64,000 bases of DNA from Rhizobium sp. Leaf453. Its GTDB lineage: Bacteria > Pseudomonadota > Alphaproteobacteria > Rhizobiales > Rhizobiaceae. Position 1 is the stretch's first letter. The number at the start of each line of letters is the position of its first letter. The notes below the pieces were generated by a model. It had not been told where the DNA came from. It did not search any database and saw only the letters and a list, made by a program, of their open reading frames with translations. Below, piece by piece: positions 21,296 to 30,275 of the stretch. The stretch lies in contig NZ_LMRG01000012.1 of assembly GCF_001425605.1 (NCBI RefSeq), positions 330,893-394,892 on the forward strand, written 5' to 3'. The position numbers and the translations under genes are program-made.

Positions 21296-21754
21296 TCAGG
21301 CGCTTTCGACCGTCAGGCGGCCGCCATTGGCGCCGATCACCTTCACGCGGGTGCCCGCAGGGAGATCCGGCCCTTCCACCGACCAGGTCGTGTCGCCCAG
21401 CCGGATGCGGCCCCTGCCTTCGGCAATCGGTTGTGTCAACACGGCTGTGCGACCGATCAGGCTCGCACCGCGCTGGTTGAGAAGCGGTTCATCCGAGACA
21501 TTGCCGGAACGGGCCAGCAACCGACGCCCGGCGAACACGGCGGCGATGGAGAGCGCAGCGAAGAACACCAGTTGCAGCTGCCAGACCCAAAAGCCGGCCT
21601 CCCATAAAAGCAGCGAAACGACGCCGGTCAGAATAGCGGCGATGCCGATCCAGACGAGAAAGACGCCGGGGGCGACGACTTCCGCCGCCAAGAGCACGAG
21701 GCCCAGAACCCACCAGCTCCAGGGGCCGAGTTCGAGAATGATGCGCTCGATCAT
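21296..21754 (-). CDS. NfeD family membrane protein
   Basis: The 152-residue protein has three membrane segments in residues 10-75 and a C-terminal OB-fold NfeD domain with LIGRTAVLTQPIAEGRGRIRLGD. It is the short NfeD1b type without the ClpP-like protease part. Such proteins pair with SPFH proteins in lipid-raft-like membrane domains. Its start follows the stop of the SPFH gene by 3 bp on the same strand, so the two are an operon. Confidence 0.9.
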   Translation of the reverse strand: MIERIILELGPWSWWVLGLVLLAAEVVAPGVFLVWIGIAAILTGVVSLLLWEAGFWVWQLQLVFFAALSIAAVFAGRRLLARSGNVSDEPLLNQRGASLIGRTAVLTQPIAEGRGRIRLGDTTWSVEGPDLPAGTRVKVIGANGGRLTVESA

Positions 21755-21757
21755 CGA

Positions 21758-22765
21758 TCAGCCATCCTGCCTGCCGGTATCGAAGGGATTGCGGGTCGGC
21801 ACGGTGCGCGGTGTCGTCTGCCGGACCGGCGAGGGCGAATTGCCGCCATCGCCGAACACTTCCCGCGCGATCGCACCGATGCCGCCGAGCGAGCCGATCA
21901 GCGACGAGGCTTCCATCGGCATCAGCACGATCTTCGAGTTGGATGCGGTGCCGATCGACGCCATCGCCTCGGTATATTTCTGAGCGACGAAGTAGTTGAT
22001 GGCCTGCACGTCACCGGCGGCAATGGCTTCCGAGACCATCCGCGTCGCCTTGGCTTCGGCCTCGGCGAGGCGTTCGCGGGCTTCGGCATCGCGGAACGCG
22101 GCCTCGCGCTGGCCTTCCGCCTGCAGGATGGCCGATTGCTTGGCGCCTTCCGCCCGCAGGATCTGCGCGTTGCGGGCGCCCTCGGCTTCCAGGACCTGCG
22201 CGCGCTTCTCGCGCTCCGCCTTCATCTGCCGCGCCATCGCATCGACAAGGTCTTTCGGCGGCTGAATATCCTTGATCTCGACGCGGGTGACCTTGATGCC
22301 CCAGGGACCGACAGCTTCATCGACGACGTGCAGCAGCTTGTCGTTGATGGCTTCGCGGTTGGACAGAAGCTCATCGAGGTCCATCGAGCCCATGACGGAT
22401 CGGATATTGGTCATGGTGAGATTGAGGATGGCGCTCTCGAGATTGGACACCTGATAGGCGGCCTCGGCGGCATTCAGCACCTGATAGAAGGCGACAGCGT
22501 CGGCAGCGCAGCTGGCATTGTCCTTGGTGATGACTTCCTGCGTCGGGACGTCCAGAACCTGCTCCATCACATTCATCTTCGCGCCGATCCGGTCGATAAA
22601 GGGAATGATGAGGTTGAGGCCCGGTTCCAGCGTCCGGGTGTAACGACCAAAACGTTCTACCGTATAGCGAAACCCCTGAGGCACCGTCTTGATGCCTGCA
22701 AAGAGCACAAGGACAACAAGCACCACAAAGGCAATGACGACGATATCCAGTCCGGCCAAGGGCAT
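21758..22765 (-). CDS. qmcA: SPFH/stomatin-like membrane protein, QmcA-like
   Basis: The 335-residue protein has an N-terminal membrane anchor (residues 6-24), an SPFH/PHB domain with [24 protein letters not shown], and a long Ala/Glu-rich coiled coil (about 175-250) for oligomer assembly. It is of the stomatin/QmcA type and is proposed to scaffold membrane microdomains and influence FtsH-type proteolysis. I use the ATG at 22765, which has GGGAGGAA at the right distance; a longer reading adds 16 residues that do not fit the family. It is cotranscribed with nfeD. Confidence 0.92.
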   Translation of the reverse strand: MPLAGLDIVVIAFVVLVVLVLFAGIKTVPQGFRYTVERFGRYTRTLEPGLNLIIPFIDRIGAKMNVMEQVLDVPTQEVITKDNASCAADAVAFYQVLNAAEAAYQVSNLESAILNLTMTNIRSVMGSMDLDELLSNREAINDKLLHVVDEAVGPWGIKVTRVEIKDIQPPKDLVDAMARQMKAEREKRAQVLEAEGARNAQILRAEGAKQSAILQAEGQREAAFRDAEARERLAEAEAKATRMVSEAIAAGDVQAINYFVAQKYTEAMASIGTASNSKIVLMPMEASSLIGSLGGIGAIAREVFGDGGNSPSPVRQTTPRTVPTRNPFDTGRQDG

Positions 22766-22944
22766 AGGGTTCCTCCCGCTTGGTGCGTAGCGTTCAACAC
22801 CACTCCAGGACAAGACGTGGCAGTTACCCGTTTTATTTGCAAGAGCCGCAGTTTGAAGCGACAGCTTCTCAGTCGGTCAAAGTCCGAATATGGACAAGAA
22901 AACTAACGTGTGTTTTAATTTCAACCTCAATCATGAGGTGAATT

Positions 22945-23394
22945 ATGGGTGATCTGCGCGATGAGTTGAAAGCAGAATATACTCTTCTCCAAGGTCATCT
23001 GGAGAGTTTTGACGCGAAAGCGCTGACGATCAAATCCTGGGCGACGCCACTCTTGGCTGGAGGCGTCGGCTTTGGCGTCAAGGAAGAATCGCTCGATTTC
23101 ATCGCCATGGTTGCCGTTGCCGCATTCAGCTTGTGGCTGCTGGAAGCCTTCTGGAAAAGTTTTCAGGATTGTTATGTCGCGCGCATCAATTTGATCGAGG
23201 CATGGTTTGTCGATCCGCAGTCTGAGCCCCTGGTACCGTTTCAGATTTACTCGGCATGGCGCCAAGCGTGGCAGCAGAAGATGAAATACCCGCGGTCGAT
23301 CGCCAAACGGTTCGTTCAACCCTTTATCGTTCTGCCTTACCTGCCGATCCTGATCGCCTGTATTTATTTTTTGCTGACTGTCACACCGAAATAA
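22945..23394 (+). CDS. hypothetical small membrane protein
   Basis: I do not recognise this 149-residue protein. It has an N-terminal charged helix (about 1-25), two to three hydrophobic segments (about 35-50, 52-70 and 124-144), and a charged loop between them. GAGGTGA stands 4-5 nt before the ATG, a good ribosome site. Codon use is more AT-rich than its neighbours, hinting at relatively recent arrival. It stands alone and convergent with hemH. The soluble-helix plus 2TM layout recalls small membrane effectors but there is no motif to support that. Confidence 0.7.
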   Translation: MGDLRDELKAEYTLLQGHLESFDAKALTIKSWATPLLAGGVGFGVKEESLDFIAMVAVAAFSLWLLEAFWKSFQDCYVARINLIEAWFVDPQSEPLVPFQIYSAWRQAWQQKMKYPRSIAKRFVQPFIVLPYLPILIACIYFLLTVTPK

Positions 23395-23405
23395 ACGTCT
23401 TCAAA

Positions 23406-24443
23406 TCAGCGATCCACCCAGCCCGCCAGCTCCCGCCGCACCACATGCTCCAGCACCTGCATCCCGTCGGCGCCGTCGTTCAAGCAAGGGATATGCGTGA
23501 ATTTCTCGCCACCGGCATGGTGGAAAATCTCCCCGGCTGCGACGGCGATTTCCTCGAGCGTTTCCAGGCAATCCGAGACGAAGCCGGGATTGATCACCGC
23601 AACGCGCTTGACGCCGTCCTTGCCGAGCTTTTCGACGGTCTTGTCGGTATAGGGCTGTAGCCATTCCTCCGGGCCGAAGCGAGACTGGAAGGTGACCTGC
23701 AGCCTATCCTTCGACCAGCCGAGCTTTTCGCGCAGCAGGCGTGCGGTCTTCTGACACTGGCAGTAATAGGGGTCGCCCTTGTCGAAATAGGATTTCGGGA
23801 TGCCATGGAACGAGGTCAGCACGACCTCCGGCTCCCAGTCGAGCGTCGCGAGATGGCTGGTGATCGAATTGGCCAGCGCGTCGATATAGACCGGGTCATC
23901 ATGATAGGGCGGAACGGTGCGCAAGGCCGGCTGCCACCGCATTTTCAGAAGCGCCTTGAACGCCTCGTCGTTGACGGTCGCCGTGGTCGCCGCTGCATAT
24001 TGCGGATAGAGCGGGAACAGCAGGATCTTCTCGCAGCCATCCTTCTGTAGTTCCTCGATCTTCGAGCGGATCGACGGCTGGCCGTAGCGCATGGCCCAAT
24101 CGACCCGCACATTCGGCAGATCGGCAAAGGATTTCGCCATCGTCTCTGCCTGATTGCGGGTGTAGGTGCGCAGATAACTTTCGTTCAGATCGTTGTTCCA
24201 GATCGTCTTGTAGGCCTCGCCCACCTTGGCGGGACGGCGGTTCAGCACGATACCGAAAAGGATCGGATACCAGAACCAGGGCGACCATTCGATCACCCGC
24301 CGGTCCATCAGGAATTCCTTCAGATAACGCCGCATCGAAACCTTGTCGGTTCCATCCGGCGTGCCGAGATTGACCAGCAGCACGCCGACCTTACCGAATT
24401 TCACGGGCGGGTGGTTCGGAGTGGTCGCGTCGGTCGTCATCAT
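23406..24443 (-). CDS. hemH: ferrochelatase
   Basis: The 345-residue protein has the ferrochelatase hallmarks: VLLVNLGTPD at the N-terminus, the catalytic His in LTSFHGIPKSY and the metal-side Glu in CLETLEEI. It inserts Fe2+ into protoporphyrin IX, the last step of heme synthesis, at the inner face of the membrane. An ATG doublet starts the gene with AGGATG upstream. YYCQCQKT carries two Cys, but I cannot say they bind a cluster; alphaproteobacterial enzymes often lack it. Confidence 0.95.
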   Translation of the reverse strand: MMTTDATTPNHPPVKFGKVGVLLVNLGTPDGTDKVSMRRYLKEFLMDRRVIEWSPWFWYPILFGIVLNRRPAKVGEAYKTIWNNDLNESYLRTYTRNQAETMAKSFADLPNVRVDWAMRYGQPSIRSKIEELQKDGCEKILLFPLYPQYAAATTATVNDEAFKALLKMRWQPALRTVPPYHDDPVYIDALANSITSHLATLDWEPEVVLTSFHGIPKSYFDKGDPYYCQCQKTARLLREKLGWSKDRLQVTFQSRFGPEEWLQPYTDKTVEKLGKDGVKRVAVINPGFVSDCLETLEEIAVAAGEIFHHAGGEKFTHIPCLNDGADGMQVLEHVVRRELAGWVDR

Positions 24444-24513
24444 TCAAATCATCCTGCGGCTGGGGGCACGCCCGTTATACGGCGGGGCGATCCCACGGTT
24501 CATGCGTACATAA

Positions 24514-24549
24514 AAAGAAAAACCGGCCCGGGAAACCCCGGACCGGCCG
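24514..24549 (-). terminator. intrinsic terminator after the 5'-nucleotidase gene
   Basis: Read on the minus strand, a GC stem (within 24523-24549) with a short loop is followed by TTTTTCTTTTT. It lies directly downstream of the minus-strand nucleotidase gene. Confidence 0.8.
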
Positions 24550-24570
24550 ATTGACTCGGGACATATTGTC

Positions 24571-26532
24571 TTACTTGGCTGGAATCGTCAGTTCAGCGCC
24601 GATCGTCAGCTTTTCCGGCACCGGATTGCCGTTGGCCTCGGCGATCTTCTTCCAGAGTTCGGCATTACCATAGACCGCCTTGGCAAGGTCCCAGAGCGTA
24701 TCGCCGCGCACGATGACATGCTTGGTTTCGGCGGCCGCCGGCGTTGTTGTTGCAGGCGTCTCAGCCGCCGGCTTGGTTTCCGGATTGGCTGTTTCCGTGG
24801 TGCTGGTCGTCGTCGTGGTTGCCGGTTCGGCCGGCTTGGCATCCGGCGTCACGGTCTTTGCAGCCGTATCGGTATTGGCGGCCGGATCGGTGCTCGTCTG
24901 CGTCGATGGTTCGGCCGGCGTGGCAGCCGCGATTTCGGTGATGCGGCCATCGGTTTTCGGCGTGTAGGGATTGTTGGCCGCCAGATAGTCGGCCAGAACC
25001 GTCTCGAGGCCCGGACCGTAGTCATAGGCATTGATGGCGTTGGTCTTGAAGACGCTGTAGCCGTCACCGCCGTTGCGCATGAAATTGTTGGAAACGAGCG
25101 TATAGGTCTTGGCTGCGTCCAGCGGCGCATAGGCCTCGCCTTCCTTCACCTCGACGACCGACACGCGGCTTCCGACCGGCTTCGACTTGTCGAACGAAAA
25201 CTTCATGCCGGCAACCTGCGGGAAACGGCCGCCGCCTTCCTCGATCTGGCTCAGGCCGTTTTCAAGAGCGACCAGAATGTCCGACCCCTTCAACTGGAAC
25301 GTCGCGACGGTGTTCTGGAACGGCAGGACTGTCACGGCTTCGCCCATCGAAACATCGCCGGCATCGATCGAGGCACGCAGGCCGCCGCCATTGGTGATAG
25401 CGATCGTCACACCCTGATCCTTGACCCTGTCGAGCATGGCGTCGGCGACGAGATCGCCCATCTCGCATTCCTTGGCCCTGCAGGATTCGCGCGTTCCATC
25501 GATCGGTTTTTCGGTCTTGCCGATGACCTTGGCCTTCAGTTCCTCGATCGGCTTGGCCAGTTCCTTGATGCGGGCCAGAACGGCCTCATCCGGCTTGAAT
25601 TTGGAATCGATCAGGATCGGATCGCCTTTGGCCGCCTTCACGACGCCATTGTCATCGAAAGTGACGACGAGATCGCCGAGATACTTGCTGTAGGAGCCCG
25701 CCTGCACGACGGGAACCTTGTAGCCGCCGGGATTGTCCACCATGGTCGGGTAAGGGCCTTCGGCCTTCTCGTCCGTATTGGACAACAGGCTGTGCGAATG
25801 ACCGCCGACGACGACGTCCACATCCGGTATTTTCGCGATCACGGCCAGATCGCGCGGATAGCCGACATGGGTCAGCGCGATGATCTTGTTGATGCCCTGT
25901 GCCTTCAATTCCTGCACGGCCGTCGTGATCGTATCGACATCCAGCCCGATCAGCACCTCGTCGCCCGGCGCCGAGATTTCGGCTGTGTCATTGGTGACGG
26001 CGCCGACCACGCCGATCTTCTGGCCGCCGACATCGAGCACGATGGACGGCTTGATGCGATCCTTCAGCTTCGACTTGAACCCGGGCAGGACATTGGAACT
26101 GATGACGGGGAATGTCACCTTGTCGAGGAAGGTCTTCAGCCCATCCTCGCCCTCGTCGAACTCATGATTGCCAACGGTCATGGCATCGAATTTCATCAGG
26201 TTGAGGAATTCCGCTTCCGCAGCCCCGTTGTAGGTGGTGAAAAACAGCGAGCCTTGGAAATTGTCGCCGGCATTCAGCAGGAGTGTGTTCTTGCCGGTCA
26301 ATTCCTGGCGCTTCTGATCGATTGCCACCTTGAGGCGCGCGACGCCGCCGAAGCATTCGTTCTTGCCTTCTTCCTCGGCCGAGCAGGTGGAATCGTACTT
26401 GTTGATGGATTCGATGCGCGAATGCAGGTCGTTGATGTGCAGGATGTTCAGTTCATAATCGGCGAAGGCCGCGCCCGACGAAAGTGCAAGGATCGAGGCT
26501 GTTATCAGCCCGGTTCGCAGATGTCTGATCAT
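24571..26532 (-). CDS. 5'-nucleotidase/2',3'-cyclic phosphodiesterase family protein with C-terminal LysM
   Basis: The 653-residue secreted enzyme has a signal peptide (cleavage near AFA, residue 24) and a calcineurin-like phosphoesterase domain with metal motifs HINDLHS, GDNFQG, GNHEFD and GGHSHS. A 5_nucleotid_C domain follows (about 330-520) with TNGGGLRASID. Then come a Thr/Pro/Ala-rich linker (about 535-605) and a LysM domain (VRGDTLWDLAKAVYGN) at the C-terminus. It should free phosphate and nucleosides from periplasmic nucleotides while bound to peptidoglycan by LysM. It has its own terminator. The LysM tail is an uncommon addition to this family. Confidence 0.9.
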   Translation of the reverse strand: MIRHLRTGLITASILALSSGAAFADYELNILHINDLHSRIESINKYDSTCSAEEEGKNECFGGVARLKVAIDQKRQELTGKNTLLLNAGDNFQGSLFFTTYNGAAEAEFLNLMKFDAMTVGNHEFDEGEDGLKTFLDKVTFPVISSNVLPGFKSKLKDRIKPSIVLDVGGQKIGVVGAVTNDTAEISAPGDEVLIGLDVDTITTAVQELKAQGINKIIALTHVGYPRDLAVIAKIPDVDVVVGGHSHSLLSNTDEKAEGPYPTMVDNPGGYKVPVVQAGSYSKYLGDLVVTFDDNGVVKAAKGDPILIDSKFKPDEAVLARIKELAKPIEELKAKVIGKTEKPIDGTRESCRAKECEMGDLVADAMLDRVKDQGVTIAITNGGGLRASIDAGDVSMGEAVTVLPFQNTVATFQLKGSDILVALENGLSQIEEGGGRFPQVAGMKFSFDKSKPVGSRVSVVEVKEGEAYAPLDAAKTYTLVSNNFMRNGGDGYSVFKTNAINAYDYGPGLETVLADYLAANNPYTPKTDGRITEIAAATPAEPSTQTSTDPAANTDTAAKTVTPDAKPAEPATTTTTSTTETANPETKPAAETPATTTPAAAETKHVIVRGDTLWDLAKAVYGNAELWKKIAEANGNPVPEKLTIGAELTIPAK

Positions 26533-26716
26533 GGATGTCTCCTGTTTTTGGCGGGTGTAGTCAGGCCGTTGAAGGCGTGCGCTTTCGTTACGCTCAAACT
26601 ATGACGACGAGTGCGTGCCTGCCGATGGTTTCACCTGCGGACGCCAACATCAAGCAGTAAATCGATCTATGGCCCGCTCCACGCTCGGCAAGGTTAAGAT
26701 CGCCGCGATCCAACAA

Positions 26717-26742
26717 AAAAGCCTCCGCGAACGGAGGCTTTT
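26717..26742 (-). terminator. bidirectional intrinsic terminator downstream of omp10
   Basis: A perfect 7-bp stem (26721-26727, 26732-26738) with a CGAA loop is flanked by A6 on the left and T4 on the right. On the minus strand it ends omp10 with a T6 tract 20 bp after its stop. Confidence 0.85.
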
Positions 26743-26762
26743 GACGGTCGATCCCGAAGGGC

Positions 26763-27134
26763 TCAGCCTCTGCGGGCGAGCGAGAATTGCGCTCCGGAAT
26801 CCGTCGTGCAGTTGAGCTGGGCCGTCGTTACCATGGCGCAATTGACCTTGGACTGGGTGTTGCGAACATGCGACGTCATGTTGATCTCGACCAGCTTGGG
26901 CGAGAGGTTGACGTAATTGCCGGATGCCAGAACCTGATTTGTGTCGGTGGTGCGCGTCGTGAACGTACCGGCCGTGAATGTTGAGACGATGCCGTTCGGA
27001 TCGACCCAGGAACCTTCGACCCCGGCCGGCTGAACCTGTGTCGTGGGCAACTGGCGCACTTCGCGCGGCGAGGATTGGCAGGACGCCAGCGCCGCGGCGG
27101 CGGACAGGACGGTCAGGATGGCGATCGGCTTCAT
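26763..27134 (-). CDS. omp10: outer membrane lipoprotein Omp10
   Basis: The 123-residue precursor has a lipoprotein signal with lipobox LASC (Cys19). The mature part contains AGVEGSWVDPNGIVSTF, TRTTDTNQVL, NYVNLSPKLVEINM and SKVNCAM, matching Brucella Omp10 block by block. Omp10 is a small outer-membrane lipoprotein with a protease-inhibitor-like (AprI/Inh) barrel. The ATG at 27134 has GGGAGA upstream; a longer reading to 27209 is not needed. It is monocistronic. Confidence 0.9.
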   Translation of the reverse strand: MKPIAILTVLSAAAALASCQSSPREVRQLPTTQVQPAGVEGSWVDPNGIVSTFTAGTFTTRTTDTNQVLASGNYVNLSPKLVEINMTSHVRNTQSKVNCAMVTTAQLNCTTDSGAQFSLARRG

Positions 27135-27250
27135 ATATGTCTCCCGGATGATGCGGAAAGCTGTCGTTCGATTGGAAAAAACCATGCCGTGATCAGGAGT
27201 TGAATGCAAGAGTGGGGCATGAGCGGGGCGGGTATTATTCCATCATCAAC

Positions 27251-27285
27251 GAAAAACGCCCGGGGATCGTTCCCCGGGCGTTAAA
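27251..27285 (-). terminator. intrinsic terminator after homospermidine synthase
   Basis: A perfect 12-bp inverted repeat (27255-27266, 27271-27282) with a 4-nt loop is followed by a T tract on the minus strand. It lies 25 bp past the hss stop. Confidence 0.85.
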
Positions 27286-27307
27286 AATTCGAACCTAATC
27301 AGTCGGT

Positions 27308-28759
27308 TCAGCGAACGAGGATGTTCTTGAACTGCCAGGGATCCTTCCCGTCGAGATCTTCCGGGAACAGGCCCGGGCGACCGTCGAGCGGAGTCCAGTC
27401 GGTGTAGTGGCCTTCGACCGGGCCGAGATAGGGCGACTGCACTTCGAGGCAGCGCTTGTAGTCGATCTCGTCGGCTTCGACGATGCCGGCCTTCGGGTTT
27501 TCCAGCGCATAGACCATGCCGGCGAGAACAGCCGATGTCACCTGCATGCCGGTCGCGTTCTGGTAAGGCGCGATGCGGCGGGTTTCTTCCAGCGACAGGC
27601 GCGAACCATACCAGTAGGCATTCTTGTCATGGCCGTAGAGCAGCACGCCGAGTTCGTCGAGGCCTTCGACCAGTTCATGCTCGTCGAGCACGTGGTGAAC
27701 GGGCTGCGAGTTTCCACCGTTGCCGAACATTTCATGCAGGGACAGGACGGCATCGTTGGCCGGATGATAGGCATAATGGCAGGTCGGACGGAACGTCACT
27801 TCATCATCCTTGTCGCGAACCGTGTAGTAGTCGGCGATGGAGATGGCTTCGTTGTGGGTGACGAGGAAGCCGTACTGCGGGCCCGGCGTCGGGCACCAGG
27901 TCCGAACGCGGGTGTTGGCGCCCGGCTGCTCGAGGTAGATGGCCGCCTTGCAGCCCTTCTTGTGCTTCTTGGCGTTCTTCGGCATCCAGTTTTCATGGGT
28001 GCCCCAGCCGAGTTCGGCCGGCTGCAGACCTTCCGAGATGAAGCCTTCGACCGACCAGGTGTTCCAGAAGACGTTGAGCGGCTTCGGATTCTTGGTCAGC
28101 TGTGTGTCGCGCTCGGCGATGTGAATACCCTTGACGCCGACCTTTTTCATCAGCTTGGCCCAGCCTTCGCGGTCATGCTGGTCCGGCTCGTCGAACTTCA
28201 GGTCGAGATCGTTGGCGAGATTGACCAGCGCCTGCTTGACGAACCAGGAAACCATGCCCGGGTTTGCGCCGCAGGTCGAAACGGCGGTCGCGCCACCCGG
28301 GTTCTTCGCCTTTTCCTTGCGCAGCGTTTCGCGCAGCGCGTAGTTGGTCCGGTCGGAATTCTTCAGGCTCTTGTCGAAGTAGAAACCGAGCCAGGGCTCG
28401 ATGACGGTGTCGATATAGAGCACGTCGAGCTTGCGGCAGAGCTTCATGAGATCGACCGAGCCGGTATCGACCGAGAGGTTGACGCAGAAGCCCTGGCCTT
28501 CACCTTCGGTCAGAAGCGGCTTCAGCAGGTCCTTGTAGTTGTCCTTGGTGACATATTCCTTGATATGCCGGACGCCGTGCTTGGCGAGGATTTCCATATC
28601 GCTGGCATTTTCGCGCGGGTCGATGACAACCAGTCGGCTCTTGTCGAACTTGAAGTGGCGCTCGATCAGCGGCAGCGTGCCGCGGCCGATGGAGCCAAAG
28701 CCGATCATCACGATCGGGCCGGTGATTTCGCCGTAAACCGGGTAGGTTGTTTCTGCCAT
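27308..28759 (-). CDS. hss: homospermidine synthase
   Basis: The 483-residue protein is a bacterial homospermidine synthase of the saccharopine dehydrogenase fold. It has an NAD-binding GFGSIGRGTLPLI near residue 20, VVIDPRE, and the family blocks STCGANPGMVSWFVKQAL and MFGNGGNSQPVHHVLDEHEL. It makes homospermidine from two putrescines, or putrescine and spermidine, with NAD+; homospermidine is the main polyamine of rhizobia. The start at 28759 (MAETTYPVYGE) has GGAGAGAAAG upstream. The gene has its own terminator. Confidence 0.95.
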   Translation of the reverse strand: MAETTYPVYGEITGPIVMIGFGSIGRGTLPLIERHFKFDKSRLVVIDPRENASDMEILAKHGVRHIKEYVTKDNYKDLLKPLLTEGEGQGFCVNLSVDTGSVDLMKLCRKLDVLYIDTVIEPWLGFYFDKSLKNSDRTNYALRETLRKEKAKNPGGATAVSTCGANPGMVSWFVKQALVNLANDLDLKFDEPDQHDREGWAKLMKKVGVKGIHIAERDTQLTKNPKPLNVFWNTWSVEGFISEGLQPAELGWGTHENWMPKNAKKHKKGCKAAIYLEQPGANTRVRTWCPTPGPQYGFLVTHNEAISIADYYTVRDKDDEVTFRPTCHYAYHPANDAVLSLHEMFGNGGNSQPVHHVLDEHELVEGLDELGVLLYGHDKNAYWYGSRLSLEETRRIAPYQNATGMQVTSAVLAGMVYALENPKAGIVEADEIDYKRCLEVQSPYLGPVEGHYTDWTPLDGRPGLFPEDLDGKDPWQFKNILVR

Positions 28760-28851
28760 TTTGCTTTCTCTCCTGCGGACGGGTTTTTTTGGCTTGTTCA
28801 GCCATAGCCTGCCAATTTTTGGCTTGGAAGGCCCTAGATCACAGATTTCTG

Positions 28852-29565
28852 TCACAATAAAGAGCGCGGCGGCAAGTCAAGCCGCCGTTGCGCCCCCCAA
28901 ACCTGGCACTTTTCAGATTTTCGAGGTGATCCGGGCGGACCAGGTTTTGACGGTATTCGCCATGGTCCCGAGATGATCAGCAGCCGAAATCCCGAAATCG
29001 TCTTACGGGGTTTCAGGTCGTGATCGCCGTCTTCCAGCCACAGGATTTCAACCCGGCCGGAGAGGCCGTAGATGCCGACCTCATCGATCGTCCCGAATTC
29101 GTCGCGCGTTCCCTGGCAGATCAATGTCGGCGTCTTCAGATCGATCAGATGCGCGGTCCGCAGGCTTTCCGGCTTGCCCGGCGGATGGAAGGGATAGCCG
29201 AGGCAAAGCAGGCCGCAGATCGTGCCAGCGGAAAATAGTTCGTCGGCAATCATGCTGGCGACCCGGCCGCCCATCGACTTGCCGCCGATAATCAGGGGAC
29301 CAGCGACGCCCAGCGCTCTGACGGCGGTCTGATATTCCGGGATCAAGGTTTCGGCGCGCGGCGGCGGTTTCCGCGTGTCGGAGGTTCGGCGGGCGGCCAT
29401 ATAGGCAAATTCGAAACGCGCAACGCGAAAGCCGACAGCGACCAGTGCTTTCGTTGCAGCCGTCATCGAGGCCGAATCCATCGGCGCGCCGGCGCCATGC
29501 GCCAGCAGGATGGTCACCTCGGCGTTTTCAGCGCCATCAACGAGAAAGTCTGGATGCATGGTCAT
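28852..29565 (-). CDS. KANL3/Tex30-like alpha/beta hydrolase with a C-terminal frameshift
   Basis: The open frame gives 237 residues. It has LLAHGAGAPMDS at the N-terminus, the nucleophile elbow GGKSMGGRVAS and the His block DGDHDLKPRK of the small KANL3/Tex30-type hydrolase family. After KTISGF the frame reads an unrelated Pro/Ser-rich tail to 28852. The other frame from the same point reads SAADHLGTMANTVKTWSARI and stops at 28913, exactly the C-terminus expected for the family. A single lost T in the T run at 28987-28989 explains this. Either the gene carries a -1 mutation or this is a sequence error. All catalytic residues precede the shift. Confidence 0.75.
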   Translation of the reverse strand: MTMHPDFLVDGAENAEVTILLAHGAGAPMDSASMTAATKALVAVGFRVARFEFAYMAARRTSDTRKPPPRAETLIPEYQTAVRALGVAGPLIIGGKSMGGRVASMIADELFSAGTICGLLCLGYPFHPPGKPESLRTAHLIDLKTPTLICQGTRDEFGTIDEVGIYGLSGRVEILWLEDGDHDLKPRKTISGFRLLIISGPWRIPSKPGPPGSPRKSEKCQVWGAQRRLDLPPRSLL

Positions 29566-29630
29566 CCCGCGCTCACCAGGAAAGATGCCGCTGTTTTACA
29601 GTGATCAACGGGAAAAGCCATGTCCGAAAG

Positions 29631-30266
29631 TTAAGCCGGTGCCGTCGGCTGGGCGGCTTCAAAGGCCGGGATCTTGCGGCAACGCTCCGCGATCGCGACG
29701 AGACGCGGACAACCCGAGAGATCGGCACCCCACCGCTCAGCATTATAGACCTGCGGCACGAGGCAGATATCCGCCATGGTGGGCTGTTCGCCATGGCAGA
29801 ACGCACCGGTCAGCGGGTTGTCGAGCATCTTCTCGAAAGCCGCCAACCCTTCGCCGATGAACTTGCGCATCCAGGCGGCGCGCGCCGCCTCCGGATCGGT
29901 CGATTGTTGCATGACATGAAAGACGACTCCCAGATTGCAGACGGGGTGGATGTCCATGGCAATGGCATAGGAGAGCGCGCGGACGCGATGACGGCCGAGC
30001 GGATCGGCCGGCAGCAGGCCGGATTGCGGGCGTGTCTCGGAAAGATATTCGATGATCGCCAGCGATTGCGTCAGCATGTGACCGTCAATGTCGAGCGCCG
30101 GCACCAGCCCCTGCGGATTGCGGGCCAGATGATCCGGTTGCTTGTGCTGCCCGGCGAGAAGATCGATCGGGACGGAGCGATAAGGGATATCAAGGAGATT
30201 GAGGGCGATCCGCACCCGGTAGCTGGCCGAGGAGCGCCAATAGTCGAACAGGACTGTATCGCTCAT
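29631..30266 (-). CDS. maiA: maleylacetoacetate isomerase (glutathione S-transferase family)
   Basis: The 211-residue zeta-class GST has the SSASYRVRIAL glutathione/active-site motif near residue 12 and the thioredoxin-fold NPQGLVPALDIDG and TQSLAIIEYL blocks. It isomerises 4-maleylacetoacetate to 4-fumarylacetoacetate with glutathione. It lies 9 bp downstream of fahA on the same strand, and the product is the substrate of that enzyme, so assignment within the tyrosine pathway is strong. Confidence 0.93.
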   Translation of the reverse strand: MSDTVLFDYWRSSASYRVRIALNLLDIPYRSVPIDLLAGQHKQPDHLARNPQGLVPALDIDGHMLTQSLAIIEYLSETRPQSGLLPADPLGRHRVRALSYAIAMDIHPVCNLGVVFHVMQQSTDPEAARAAWMRKFIGEGLAAFEKMLDNPLTGAFCHGEQPTMADICLVPQVYNAERWGADLSGCPRLVAIAERCRKIPAFEAAQPTAPA

Positions 30267-30275
30267 CGGCGGGCC

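Noticed and set aside
22945..23394. Calling the small membrane protein a toxin or SLATT-type effector
   Set aside because: Only the helix-plus-TM layout is suggestive; no motif, partner gene or defense context supports it.
24718..26604. 628-residue plus-strand frame opposite the 5'-nucleotidase gene
   Set aside because: Antisense shadow with Arg/Gly/Asp-rich random composition and no domain.
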